From the NCBI RefSeq assembly GCF_018687715.1, contig NC_056765.1, forward strand, positions 5,010,501 through 5,074,500: a stretch of DNA of 64,000 nt. The letters are read 5' to 3'. Shown piece by piece: positions 52,901 through 64,000 of the stretch. The DNA is from Carya illinoinensis. Taxonomy: Eukaryota > Streptophyta > Magnoliopsida > Fagales > Juglandaceae. The notes beneath the pieces are model-generated. The model saw only the letters and a program-made list of their open reading frames with translations, had not been told where the DNA came from and did not search any database. Made by a program: the position numbers and the translations under genes. Position 1 is the stretch's first letter. Each line of letters begins with the position of its first letter.

Positions 52901-55900
52901 CCACTCTGTGTTTTCACTATTATGTGACATGTGTTTAATATTCTTAAGCTGTAATTCAAAATTAATTAATATAAACCAAACACTCCCCTGTCAATAACTG
53001 GTGCGTGGTGCACCAGTAATGCATTGCAGAATTTACCACATAATCTTTCAGGAAAGGATAAAAAAGTTTTAGTGGGATTGAATTGGCAAGCTTCAAGGCA
53101 TGTTAAGAAACCACATTATCCGTTTTACCTGTCTTTGGTATCTCCGCAAAGCTTCTTAAGTATTGACCTTCATGTTCAGAAACTAGCTAATAAAATAATA
53201 TGAAATCCAATAAAGGAAACATAAAAAATTGCACCATATGTTGTTCCTTGGTCCTCCATTGACATTATTCTATTAATACATTTCAGTAAGTAATTATGTC
53301 ATTAATTTTAAAGCTAGCCAACAAATTTTTGGGGTTACGATCTTCTTCCAATGCATTTGGATTATTTGTTGGAAAAGTTTGGATATATGATTAAAAATGG
53401 TATGCATATATGATTAAAAATAGTATGCATTGTCATTCTCTCATTGATCTGGTCAATTGTCATATGCATCTCAGGATACATACCTGTTTATGCAGACATT
53501 TACTTATATACATGTATATAAACAGCATAAATACATAACATATAATTATGTGCATGTATATAACTTTTTGGAGTTTAAATATCAGATTTTTGACAAAGAT
53601 TCCACAATTTTATTTGGCTTAGGGATACCCGTTCTTCAGTTTTGGAAGAAAGTCTTGAAAAATTGGGAGTTGAAAAGCTTAACAAAGATGATGTACAGAA
53701 GATGCAATGGGAAGTCTTAGAGGCCAAAATTGGGAACTGGATTCACTTCATGCGTATTGCTGTAAGTATTTGTCTGGAATTTGAGTCAATTTTGCACATC
53801 CCTTGTCCTGAATTTATGATAATGCTTGAACAGGTCAAACTGCTCTTTGCTGGAGAGAGGATAGTTTGTGAGCAAATATTTGAAGGCTTTGACTCTCTTA
53901 CAGATCAGTGTTATTCTGTAGTTACTTCAAGTAGTGTTTCGGTACTACTTAGTTTTGGTGATGCAATTGCAAGAAGCAAGAGATCCCCAGAGAAGTTGTT
54001 TGTACTTTTGGACATGTATGAAATAATGCGGGAGCTTCAGTCTGAGGTATCATTAGTACTACCCTTTACCGAGCAAAAAAATGTTAGCACTAGTCATCCA
54101 CAATGGCATGAACTAGGTTTTCATTTTGATTTAAGCGGCAGTCTGAAACTTTGAGGGATCTTCTTGGTCCTTTTTCCCCATTGTTAAAAAAGAAGTCGCC
54201 ATATATCATTTGGTCACTAATGATGTACCCCCCTCCGCCTTTCCTTCCAATCTGTCGACGTTCTATACGATGGAAACATATTCAAAGGATCTGCTTATAA
54301 TGTAGTGCTTATTGATTGTGTAAAATTATGACAATTATAATTATATTTTTTATTATTAAATTGATGATAGAAAATGGATGGTTTTTGAGGGGTAGGAGAA
54401 GAAGATTACTTTTTTGGGTAGCCACATTCTCAGCTTGATTTATTCTTTGGCGATGTATATGAATATTGCACAAATCTCTGTTTTAGGAGGTTCTTATGCT
54501 AATTAGCACTTACCCTTTCAACTAATTCATATCTCAATGGTGCTACCTTATTGAGTGAAGAACTAAATTTATTCACAGATTGAGATGAAATTCAAAGGTA
54601 AAGCTTGCAGTGAAACAAGAGAAGCCGCCTTTGGTTTGACAAAACGGCTTGCGCAGACAGCTCAGGAGACTTTCGGGGATTTTGAAGAAGCTGTTGAAAA
54701 GGATGCAACTAAAACTGCTGTATCGGATGGAACTGTCCATCCTTTGACAAGTTATGTAATCAACTATGTAAAGTTCTTGTTTGAGTAAGTTCAGCTAACC
54801 CTGGAGCAGAGTAAACTAGAGTTTCATAAATTGTATGTTTTAGTTGTTGATGATCGAGTTATTGAAAGATATGTGTGGTACATGTGTACCTGGGCTATGC
54901 CTTTTCATAATAAAATTGTTCATGACCTATTATAAAAAAGATATTTGTCGTACATGATGTTAATTGCGATTTCTGTGGATGGAATGCAAGTAACAATTGT
55001 GTTATAAATTATTTTTAACTAAATTGTTAAGGCTGAGTTTTATGATCTCATCATTGGCTTTCATGGCATTAGACCAAATCATGTAGCTCTGTTTCTCCTC
55101 TCTCTCTTGTACTTGTATGTTGTACATTGATGACATGTCAACCTGGAGGAACTGAGTTTTTATCAATAGACCATCAAAGAATCCACACATATAGCATTGG
55201 CACATATTAATCAGATTTGATCTTAATACTGTATGTCAAAAGTTATTTAAATGTGTTGTCTTTCCGAGATTTGTTTGTTTTCTTAGTATTTCTTTACTCT
55301 TTAGTTGCAGTTTACTCTTTTGGCTGATTTAACTCTACAGTTATCTCATGATTGACTTGAAGATTTTGCCCAACATTTTTACAGCTACCAGTCAACCTTG
55401 AAGCAGCTTTTTCAAGAATTTGACAACAAAGATGGAACACAGTTGGCATCTGTAACAATGAGAATAATGCAGGCTCTTCAAAACAATTTGGATGGAAAAT
55501 CTAAGCAGTATAAAGATCCTGCTTTGACCCACTTGTTTCTCATGAATAATATTCACTATATGGTCCGATCTGTACGCAGGTATGTCATGTATATTCATCT
55601 TATCAGAGTTCTTTTATAGATTTTCAAGCCTTCCTTGTGTGTGCATGCTGGTTTTGTCGGCGTTTGTCTTCAGGTCAGAAGCCAAGGATTTGTTAGGGGA
55701 TGATTGGGTGCAAAGACACAGGAGGATTGTGCAACAGCATGCAAATCTATACAAAAGGAATGCGTGGGCGAAGGTAGTGTTCTACACTATTGAACCAAAC
55801 CACATCATCTGCAGTATTTACCAATATGTAGCTTTGGCTGACGTTGCTGGATTTGTTTTTAGAAACATAATTTTATCTGGATATAGGAACGGGGTTTTTT

Positions 55901-56981
55901 CTTGCTGACTGTTAGCGCTTTCTTTATTTGTAGATTCTTCAGTGCCTCTCCATTCCAGGCCTAGCCTCATCCGGGAGTGGAAGTTCGATGGGTGTTGATG
56001 GAGGAAATAGTAGTGGAGTTTCAAGAGCATTAGTCAAGGATAGGTCAATGAGAAGTTACATCCTTATGGAAGTTCCATTACAGTATTTTTGTCCATAATA
56101 TTTGAACTAATAGGAAAACCGTGTTATGTTAACAGGGCCAAGATATTCAATACGCAATTTGAGGAACTTCATCAAAAGCAATCTCAGTGGACAGTACCTG
56201 ACACCGAGTTGCGAGAATCTCTGAGACTTGCAGTTGCAGAAGTCTTGTTGCCTGCCTACAGATCTTTTGTAAAACGTCACGGGTGTGTTTTCTCACATCA
56301 CGGTGAAATTTGCAGTCTTTTTGTAATTTAACATCCATGCAAGCAAATGTGGTTGTCTGTGCTGAGTCTTTCACGGTGTGTTTATCACAAAATCAACAAG
56401 GAAAAATCTATTTGTCATCCTCACACTTCACACACCACACTTATTTTAATTTTTTTTTCATTTTTTCTATAATAAATATGTAGTGTGTGGATGATAAATA
56501 AAATAATTTAATTAGTTTAATAAGAATAAAATAAAATAAAAAATAAAAAAAATAAAAAATAATATTTTAATATATAAAGTGTGTGGTGTAGGATGATGTA
56601 TAGCATTTCTCAATCAACAATGAGATCGATTTTATAGATTTTATTAATGAGGAAGTGACAGTGATACGCATGAATATTGTGATTCTTCACAATAATTAAA
56701 ATATTCATATTTAAAATGTTAGAAAAGCTTATTGTAAGAGCTACAGATAACCCAAGGTACTGATGCCAAAACTAAGTAAAATGCATTGATTCTTCCATTG
56801 GATCTCTAACATTGACATTGCATCATACCTTCTTGTTTACATGTGGTTTGTGATGTGTTACAGGCCTCTCGTCGAGAATGGAAGGAACCCTCAAAGGTAC
56901 ATCAAGTACTCGGCAGATGATCTTGAACGAATGTTGGGTGAATTTTTTGAGGGAAAGAACTTGAGTGAATCCAGGCGGTAG
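49985..56981 (+). CDS. EXO70A1: Exocyst complex subunit EXO70A1
   Basis: EXO70A1 is the exocyst subunit that binds plasma-membrane phospholipids and tethers secretory vesicles for polarised secretion and wall patterning. Exons: 49985-50146, 50449-50544, 51353-51558, 52403-52660, 53623-53761, 53834-54046, 54579-54784, 55385-55579, 55674-55773, 55934-56043, 56136-56282 and 56864-56981. They total 649 residues, close to the usual length, and 12 coding exons is the expected EXO70A1 layout. The N-terminal rod has MRESMQKSQTITDKVVSILG and FDHRLSALETAMRPTQ; EPDRLFDGLPNSLRPSSES is diagnostic of the EXO70A group. The C-terminal part has YVINYVKFLFDYQ, LFLMNNIHYMVRSVR and, near the end, RNPQRYIKYSADDLERML. 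A Gly/Ser-rich loop near residue 540 is variable in the family. The start is the ATG after the GAA-rich leader. Introns carry a tandem duplication (52.7 kb), an A-run (51.7 kb) and a MITE (56.4 kb). Confidence 0.96.
52671..52836 (+). repeat. 82-bp tandem duplication in EXO70A1 intron 4
   Basis: CCAGCTCTAGCCCACGGGTG at 52671 and CCAACTCTAGCCCACAGGTA at 52753 start two units of 82-84 bp that remain similar to their GAAGAGATATA ends. The duplication begins inside the exon 4 donor region but leaves the splice site intact. Confidence 0.8.
56401..56612 (-). mobile_element. MITE family 2, copy 2, in the last intron of EXO70A1
   Basis: Inverted motifs CACACCACACTTA and AAGTGTGTGGTGTAGGATGA bound an AT-rich interior. 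In reverse orientation it starts GAGAAATGCTATACATCATC, like the copy at 17258. Confidence 0.65.
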
Positions 56982-58783
56982 ATTTGAACTCTTATCTCTC
57001 TGGATTTGATAATGCAAAGATGATATATGGCTGATCATTGACCTTCAGTATGGTGGGGGTATGCATCACTCTCCTTTTTCAGGGAGTCACTGATGTAGTT
57101 CTGAATAGCTTCCTTTAGTGGTGAGTTATGTGGTGGACATGAGGTGGTCACTTGTATTTCCTGGCCTAAATGATGTAGCTTCATGTGGTACGTTATGTCG
57201 TGGACATTCTTTTATTATAAAATAGATCTGAGGTCTCGCATCGAGTTATATCAGTTTGTAAGTTTGCTAATGTAAAATTTTTCTTCGGAGACGAACCATT
57301 CTCTTATAATAAATGCATTTCTTGTGTAAAATAATGTAACAGGGTAGCATGTACCTACAAGAAACACGGAACAAGCATATACGTGTTCAATAAAAGAGAT
57401 TCTTTTTTTTTTAAAGATGAAATAAATCATCTTCCAAGATGAAAAGAATATTTTATTAGCTATTTTTTTTTCAATATAACATTTAGAGTAATGGTTGAGA
57501 CAATTTTAAGATATGCAAGTTTTATAGACTTTATTTTTAAAAAATAGATCTATTATTAAAAAAATAATTTTTTCACGTGAATTTTGGATGTATATATATT
57601 TTTAAAATGAAACAAAATTTAAACAACTTAACAGTGTTAATATCATTTTCATTATTTAGCAAGCTAGTTTTAATGGATGATCAATACAGATAAAACAAAA
57701 GATTTACTCAAAATACAGAAAAAGAATTTTGAAAATTATTGATTAATAGTAAAATTTGAAAATATTTTATGGAGCCTCTAAGTCGGACTTAAATAGTTGT
57801 AAAATTCAAAATTATGATAATTTAATCTAAATTATTGTATGTGAAATAAATACATAAATAAATAAGAATCATACCAAAATTTTGACCAAAATCGAAATTA
57901 TAATTAATTCCAAAACTTGAAACTAAATATTTACTAATAAGGAAAAAATAAGTATAAATATATGATTTGAGAAAAAATAACTAATATTGCCCTTAGTTTA
58001 AGAAGATATTAAACTTTTCTTTCCGTAATTTTACAGATTCATCTTTTTAAAATAGTATTTCAATACAATCAATATAGAATCTGGATCTAGATAACTCATA
58101 TCAATTTAGATTTGTATAACATATTTATTTATTTTATTAGGAAAATGTTAGTATGACTCTTAAATGTACTCGCTCATATATTTTTTAATTTTTTTAATAA
58201 TGTTTGAAAAATATTATAAAAAAAAATATTTACACTAATGTGGATATTTGAAAATGTAATGCATCCTCTCAGTATCCATCTTATCGTACGTTGAAATGGA
58301 AATTTCCAAAGAAACAGGTGGAGATGAAGAACAATATAGCGTTGACTCGCAAAGAATTTTGTACACAATGCATGCATCAAACGAACGAGGACGGTCCAAT
58401 AACAACTCGCGAACAAAACTTAAGAAAGTCCACGCTATTCCTGTCACCGCTCGCAGTAGCCCCAACCAATCAAACCCAAGACTACATAAACTTTATATAA
58501 ACCCCAGCGTACTTGATCTCTACCATTTTCAAACAAAATGAACGCCAACGAAAGAAGATCGAGTCCTTTTCTTTGTGGCAAAGGAAAGCTTTTCCCCGTA
58601 AGATAATAGAAAGAGACGAGAAGGGGGACGGATAAAAACAGAGGAAGCTTCTCGCAATCGGTGGATCAAAACAACAAGAAATTTTCCGAATTTCTCTTCA
58701 GCGTTGGTGAGACAGGTCTCCGTTTCGGTTTCGCTCCAGCTGAATAAAAATCCACCGACTGTTTGGTTTTTCCGAGGAAGAAG
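56982..58783. other. Intergenic region between EXO70A1 and VPS60
   Basis: The first part is the EXO70A1 3' UTR. Remnants of the short dispersed element with a TTATTATAAAATAGATCTGA core lie near 57205-57305. The rest is AT-rich with no supported gene; overlapping frames at 58.2-58.9 kb fall in the VPS60 promoter and leader. Confidence 0.4.
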
Positions 58784-61700
58784 ATGAAGAAGATCTTCGG
58801 CGTCAAGAAAGAAAAAGAGCCCCCTCCTTCCGTTAATGATGCCTCCGACAGGGTTCGTACCTATCAAAAAAATATCTTGTTATTTTATTTTTCTTAATTT
58901 ATGGTTAATTCGACCTCTTTCTTCCTTTTTATTTTTTTTTTTATTTTTGTTTTTACTCGCGTTTTGCTTACGGATAAATGGTCAGAAATTAGGGCAAGGG
59001 GTATCGGGATTCGGGTTTGTAATAGTTTCTATCACGCTTTGTCAAGTTGGTTTCTTTTCCCCGGAGGAGCGGGGGACAACTGACAAGAAATGAGGGAGAA
59101 CGATGAAGTCAGTTTACAGTATGACCAGTTGGTGGCAGGCAATTCGAGGAAACAAATTAGTTCATGCTCTAGATATTCTGTACGATATTCATGTTGAATT
59201 TATGGTGTGAGTATTTATAGGCTTAATTTTATAACTTTGGATGAGGTTTTCTGGAAATTTCCTGCCTTTTTATTGCATGCTCATATATTCAATCTTTCCA
59301 TTGTTTCTCTATGGGAAGTTTGCTCGGACTGATTCCTGAATATGCTTGAATATATTCTTCCAGATCAATAAAAGAGGTGATACTGTTGATGAAAAGATCA
59401 AAAAGCTCGATGCTGAACTTAGTAGATATAAAGAACAGATAAAAAGAACAAGACCTGGTCCTGCTCAAGAAGCTGTTAAAGCTCGAGCCATGAGGGTTCT
59501 TAAGCAAAAGCGAATGTAGGTCTCTTTACTCATGTCATTTCCTCTTTTTTGCAATTTTATTGGTGTAGATGATTCTGTAATCTCTGGTAGTTTATATGAA
59601 ATTGTTCCTCTTGAAAGAAATTTGCATCGAGTGGGCAAAAAAGCTGACAAGGAAGTTTTTTAATCTTCTTACTGGAAAACATGTTTATTTTGTGATGTCT
59701 TTTTAAGGGATACAGTTTGGCATACGTATGTCATCCCTTTGGCTCAGGATATCAGGACACATCGAGTTTGGCGATACAATTGACATTGGCTTATAACTAA
59801 CTCTGGGATATGGAAATCATATATTGGCTCACCGGTTGTATTGGCTCATCGGTTGTACTAGTATTAATGCCAGTATTTGGTACCCACTTCAATTTTAAAA
59901 CTTCCTACTTCTTGCAGGACTTGCATTAGACTATCCATGGTACCCTAGAGATAGGTTAAAGAAATTTATTGCAAAAAAATTATTCCTAAGGTTCTTGATT
60001 GATTTATGAATAGCCAAATTGCTAAGGATATGATCAGAGTGAAGACAGATCCTTTTGATATTTAAGTTAATTTAGTTTGCTGAGAATGGATAAAATGAGG
60101 ATGATATATGGTATTGTTGGTCTGTATGGCGTATATAGCGTTTGAATTTATCCAATCCATTAATATTCTGGACAGGTATGAAGGACAACGGGACATGCTG
60201 TACAATCAGACATTCAATCTTGATCAAGTTGCCTTTGCCTCTGAGGGTATTAAAGATGCTCAACAAACTGTATGTCCTAACGAGTTTTCATTCATTTCTT
60301 TATGCTGTTTAAAAAAAAAAATTGACCTTAACAAACTCTTTTAATCATTTTTGCATGTTTACATCATGTAACTGTTATGTATAGTAATAAGAAATACATC
60401 TAACGTAATTCAGGATGCAAAACATATTATGTAAAGTGCATTGACCAAATAGATTACATGATGCGCATCTATAGAAATGAAAGATGACACCGAAAGCTCC
60501 ATGCTTCTCTTCAAAGGGGAAAAGAAGAAAGCAGGATAGCAAGGAAAGGGTTAAAGAGATTCAGAAGGAGGATGAATTGATTAGGGAAGGGATAAGTTAT
60601 GGGGTTCCAGAAAAATATTCATTTTGACTTTTAGAAAGCCTTGAACCAGATTTTTAGTTTAAAGTATACTTTTTATATATTTGGGACTTGTACTAGGCTT
60701 TTGAGCATTTCAGCTTTGTTTGGAGAAATTATGGTTTTTTTTTTTTCTTTTAATACGTGGGGCTTGAGGGACTATTACAGTAACTTTCTTGGGGGACAAA
60801 TGGGAGTTCGCTAGATGCTGCATTAAGTTCCATTGTGCTGGGGTTGTGTTATATTCACCTCCAAACATTTGTTTTTCTTGGCGGCACCCTAAGCAGCATG
60901 GTTCCAGGCAGGTCAGGTGGAAATTAATCTGTAACCTGATTAGAACCGGTTGCCTACCTCACAAGGGGTAGGGGAGGAACTTTGTATCACTAGGGAGGGA
61001 TTCTTTATAATTATGTTATTAATCTAGGCTCTAGGCCCAAACACTCATTACTAATCATTTAGGTTGTACGACAAATGCTTTGTGTCAATGGGCCATGTTT
61101 AGGGAACCAGATAGTAAAGCCAATTCTGTATTTGGCCACAATTTATTTATTTTTCTTCTCTCCAGATGTCAGCTTTGAAATCTGCAAACCAGGAGTTGAA
61201 AGGAATGATGAAATCTGTGAAGATCCAAGATATTGATGTATGTAATCTTTTAATCTCTCTTTTTCCTTCGTTTCTATTGAGTGCCTTTGGAATTCTGGTG
61301 CTGAACAGATTTTTTTTCTCTGTAGAACATGCAAGATGAGATGATGGACCTAATGGATGTCAGTAATGAAATTCAAGAGACCCTGGGTAGAAGTTATAGT
61401 GTGCCGGATGACATTGATGAGGAAGAACTCATGGGTGGTAAGTTATATATATATATATATAGGTTAAAGTTTGAGGGAAATATTCTTTAGGATTGTTTTA
61501 AAATATTGCACAGGATGTTCCTGATATGAATTTGCCCATTGACTATCTGATGTCAGAACTACTAAATCCTGGCGGTACTGTTGAAAGTGTTCTTATTAAT
61601 TGTAGGCATTATGGTCATTCATTAGTAGGATGACCATAATCTAATCTACTTATTCATAAGTAAGTCGTATGACCAATATTGCAAGGAAAGTCATAACTCA

Positions 61701-62253
61701 TTTAATGGCCATTCCTCACTATCTTTTCTGTGGGAAAGTCTCTTCATTCCAAGAGAAAAGGAGGGGGCAGGCATAATACTTGCATTTTTTGCATCTATCT
61801 TTTCTAACTAATTTTTTTGGGTGCAGAGCTTGATGCTTTGGAAGCGGACATGGGAATGGAAACTGAATCTGATGGGATGCCCTCTTATCTTCAACCTGAT
61901 AAAGAACCCGATTTGGATTCAGAGCTTAACTTGCCTTCAGCACCCTCGGGGCAAGCCATTCCAGCTGGCAGATCCCATGCCCAGGTAAAATCCTTTCATT
62001 CTTTTCGAAAGGAAATCTTGGATCTCGTCAGAAAGTTGCTAATTGAAATTCTCATGAGAAAAATTTGTGGATATCTTTCCTTCACATAGCATTTTTAAGG
62101 CTGTACATTGCATCTAGAACTGGCCTCATTTACCATCTTTTGTTTCATGTCTCTTGTGACTCCTTGTTTATCTTTTCCTGAAATTTTTTGTTCTGGCAGG
62201 CTGAGGATGAAATGGGTTTACCGGCTGTCCCTCGGTCAACTATTCGGGGTTAG
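58784..62253 (+). CDS. VPS60: ESCRT-III-related protein VPS60 (CHMP5)
   Basis: VPS60 is a Snf7-family protein acting late in multivesicular body formation, where it binds LIP5 and stimulates the SKD1/VPS4 ATPase at endosomes. Seven exons join in phase: 58784-58852, 59364-59515, 60176-60269, 61166-61237, 61326-61437, 61827-61984 and 62200-62253. The 236-residue product is the usual family length. The N-terminus MKKIFGVKKEKEPPPSVNDA is typical. Alpha-helical Snf7 core motifs include INKRGDTVDEKIKKLDAELS, PGPAQEAVKARAMRVLKQKR and YEGQRDMLYNQTFNLDQVAF. The acidic C-terminal part ELDALEADMGMETE fits the LIP5-binding and autoinhibitory region, and the protein ends GLPAVPRSTIRG. The Met codon between exons 2 and 3 is split AT|G and restored, supporting the junction. 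The start is the conserved MKKIFG. It is tandem with EXO70A1, both in membrane traffic, though adjacency alone implies no co-regulation. Confidence 0.96.
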
Positions 62254-63053
62254 AAATTCTGGATGTATGTCCGAGACTCTCTTGTGCATCGATTCATAAT
62301 TTGCGTGGAGCAGCAGCCTCTTGTAAACATTGTGCAGAGCTGGAACTTTGATTGATCTAGTGGTTTATCTTTTGTGGTTGGTTATTACCTATATATATAT
62401 ACAGAAAAAAAATGTATCTTTTATGGTTGGCTGTTTCCTTTGTATTGGATTTCCATCGTGAACGCTGCTACATGTATTCCCCCCCCCCCAAAAAAAAAAA
62501 AAATGAAAGAAAGGAGATGCGGGAGAAATAGAAACTTGGTGTAGCGCAATGCATATGAAAGGAAGGATTAAGATGTGAATTCTAAACATGGATATGGAGC
62601 TAGAGGGGAAGCAATGCTGCATGGGTGTTATTTACGAAATAAAGCTTGCATGATTCACACAACAGCTTCTTCATACTTCTTGCATAATTCATACATACAA
62701 AAAAGGAGAGAAGTTTGGTGGAATAAGCAAAGGAGAGATTTTGCTTTCAAAATAATATAGAAAAAAGCAATGTGGCTTGCTACTACTTTTTCCTACTCCT
62801 CGCTGAGCCGAAGCCACCCTGCCCTTTACATAAGCACCAAGTTTAAAAATACAAAAAGAAAAGGAGAGCCAAAAAAATAGAAAAAAAGAAATAGAAAAAA
62901 GAAAGGTACAAGGAATCACACTTAGCGCGATCCACAGTCCACACCACCTTCCATACAGAGAAACAGCAACACCATTGAAGCTTCCCGCAACTTGCATAGG
63001 GTTTTGGGGTCCTTTTCCCCACTCCAAACACAATTATTTTCCACTCCCTAGAT
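62254..63053. other. VPS60 3' region and spacer
   Basis: Contains the VPS60 3' UTR, a C-run next to an A-run at about 62479-62502, and purine-rich sequence at 62840-62910. Bases just below 63054 would be the 3' UTR of the candidate minus-strand gene. Minus frames of 114 and 92 codons here are not supported by domains. Confidence 0.4.
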
Positions 63054-63169
63054 TTACCCAGAAGATTCCATTCCAATGTCCTGAAAAATAAAGTACACAA
63101 AGCATAAAGTGAGTGCTGCACTTGAGACTTGAGAGTCAGATCTGATATGGTGAGGGCATCTTCAACAAC
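63054..63169 (-). CDS. Possible last two exons of a minus-strand gene
   Basis: I do not recognise the family. A candidate exon at 63169-63122 follows a good acceptor (CTCCTCCTGTTAG) and reads VVEDALTISDLTLKSQ. After a 41-base gap bounded by GT and a clear acceptor (TTTATTTTTCAG), a last exon at 63080-63054 reads DIGMESSG and stops. The phases agree. The intron would be shorter than plant introns usually are, so alternatives are one exon read in another frame or chance. No upstream exon could be found before the window end. Confidence 0.3.
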
Positions 63170-64000
63170 CTAACAGGAGGACAGTTTTATATATGAATAT
63201 TCATATGTTTATGTTTCATGCTCAATACGACTTAAGATTAATCCATTCTTAGTCATGTATGAATTATCATAGTCTTGTAAAAACTATACTAAACCCCTCC
63301 ATACTTCATGTTAAGGCTCAACCATCATCCTTTTTTTTTATAAGTAAAGCAAAAGTTCGATCATCATCCTTAGATTGCTGTAACTTCTTTGTCAATTATG
63401 GGGACCAATTTATTTTCCATTTACTTTTGACAGCATGCCTACTTGTTTATTGCTAACAACCTTAAAAGAAATTCCTAAGTACATGTCCCTGTAAACATAA
63501 TATCTAGGGGTGTAACTGATCCGGTCCGATTTTGGACCAAATTGGTACGTAGCAGTTTTGCATTTTTAAAACGATTACATACAGGTTACCCCCCCTAAAC
63601 TCGTACATCCGGTTTCGCTAGTTCCAGTCTGGTTTGGTTTGGTTTTTCAATTTTTATAAAATGCAAATTTGTTAAAAAGAAAAATCTATGTATAAAATAA
63701 AATTAAAAATATATATATAAATACATGCATGCATACACGGTTGATAATAGATGATGATCATATATAGCAATGTTGATGGGCAGCTCAATTACTACTTCTA
63801 TATATACATACATACATATCTATACACACAAGTACACACACACACAAATATATATATACATATATATACACACACACATGCATGCATACACATAAATTCA
63901 ACTTTGGTATATAAATTCAAATTTGGTAATAATATTTGGTTGATTTTCTTTCTGTTTTGGTAAATAATATTTTAGTGATCTTATTTACAACTTTGATATA
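63170..64000. other. Right flank with dispersed and simple repeats
   Basis: Sequence around 63505-63660 (GGTGTAACTGATCCGGTCCG and the TCTGGTTTGGTTTGGTTTTT block) looks like a dispersed repeat. A compound AC/AT microsatellite spans about 63797-63893 and accounts for the His/Thr-rich open frame there. No gene is supported. Confidence 0.45.

Noticed and set aside
63751..63963. His/Thr-rich 70-codon frame
   Set aside because: It is a translation of the AC/AT compound microsatellite.
1..64000. CRISPR arrays, operons, prophage or toxin-antitoxin modules
   Set aside because: Gene structure, introns and repeats are those of a plant nuclear genome; no array of regularly spaced direct repeats with unique spacers was seen.

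Overview
This is a stretch of plant nuclear DNA: AT-rich, with GT-AG introns, conserved plant genes, recent LTR retrotransposons and many short inverted-repeat elements. It looks like a woody eudicot. The dispersed repeat with terminal GAGATGAG-type motifs and the style of the other repeats suggest Fagales (walnut or oak relatives), but that is recollection of repeat style, not a search result.

Layout. 1-4.1 kb: a nested DNA-transposon region, then the ribosomal protein gene RPS17 with a 5' UTR intron. 4.1-9.65 kb: a complete, very young Ty3/gypsy chromovirus (5543 bp, target duplication ATTTG) with an in-frame stop just before its C-terminal tail. 9.65-16.4 kb: intergenic DNA with a frameshifted minus-strand gene relic (10.27-10.89 kb), small transposons and a poly(A)-tailed insertion flanked by a 15-bp duplication. 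16.5-17.2 kb: an OVATE family protein gene. 17.9-22.6 kb: a complete Ty1/copia element on the minus strand with unusual TA...TA LTR ends and one in-frame stop. 22.6-27.2 kb: small transposons and a tandem array of about 360-bp units, one of them split by a transposon. 27.3-30.1 kb: a SMAX1-LIKE gene (SMXL3/4/5 clade). 30.1-37.8 kb: long intergenic DNA with microsatellites and a diverged duplicated promoter-like segment.

37.8-44.4 kb: a seven-exon minus-strand gene for a DUF2358-like (NTF2-fold) protein; its 3.6-kb intron carries a non-autonomous LTR retrotransposon. 45.8-47.4 kb: a four-exon gene for an uncharacterised plant protein. 50.0-57.0 kb: the exocyst gene EXO70A1 in 12 exons. 58.8-62.3 kb: the ESCRT-III gene VPS60 (CHMP5) in 7 exons. 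Near 63.1 kb: a possible 3' end of another minus-strand gene.

The host genes serve ordinary cellular roles: translation (RPS17), growth and phloem regulation (OFP, SMXL), secretion (EXO70A1) and endosomal sorting (VPS60). No operon-like or defence-island system is visible. The informative structure lies in the transposable elements: three LTR retrotransposons of different ages with exact target duplications, nested insertions and shared short-transposon families. Exon models were assembled by hand from reading frame, splice sites and phase; each sums to an exact multiple of three.
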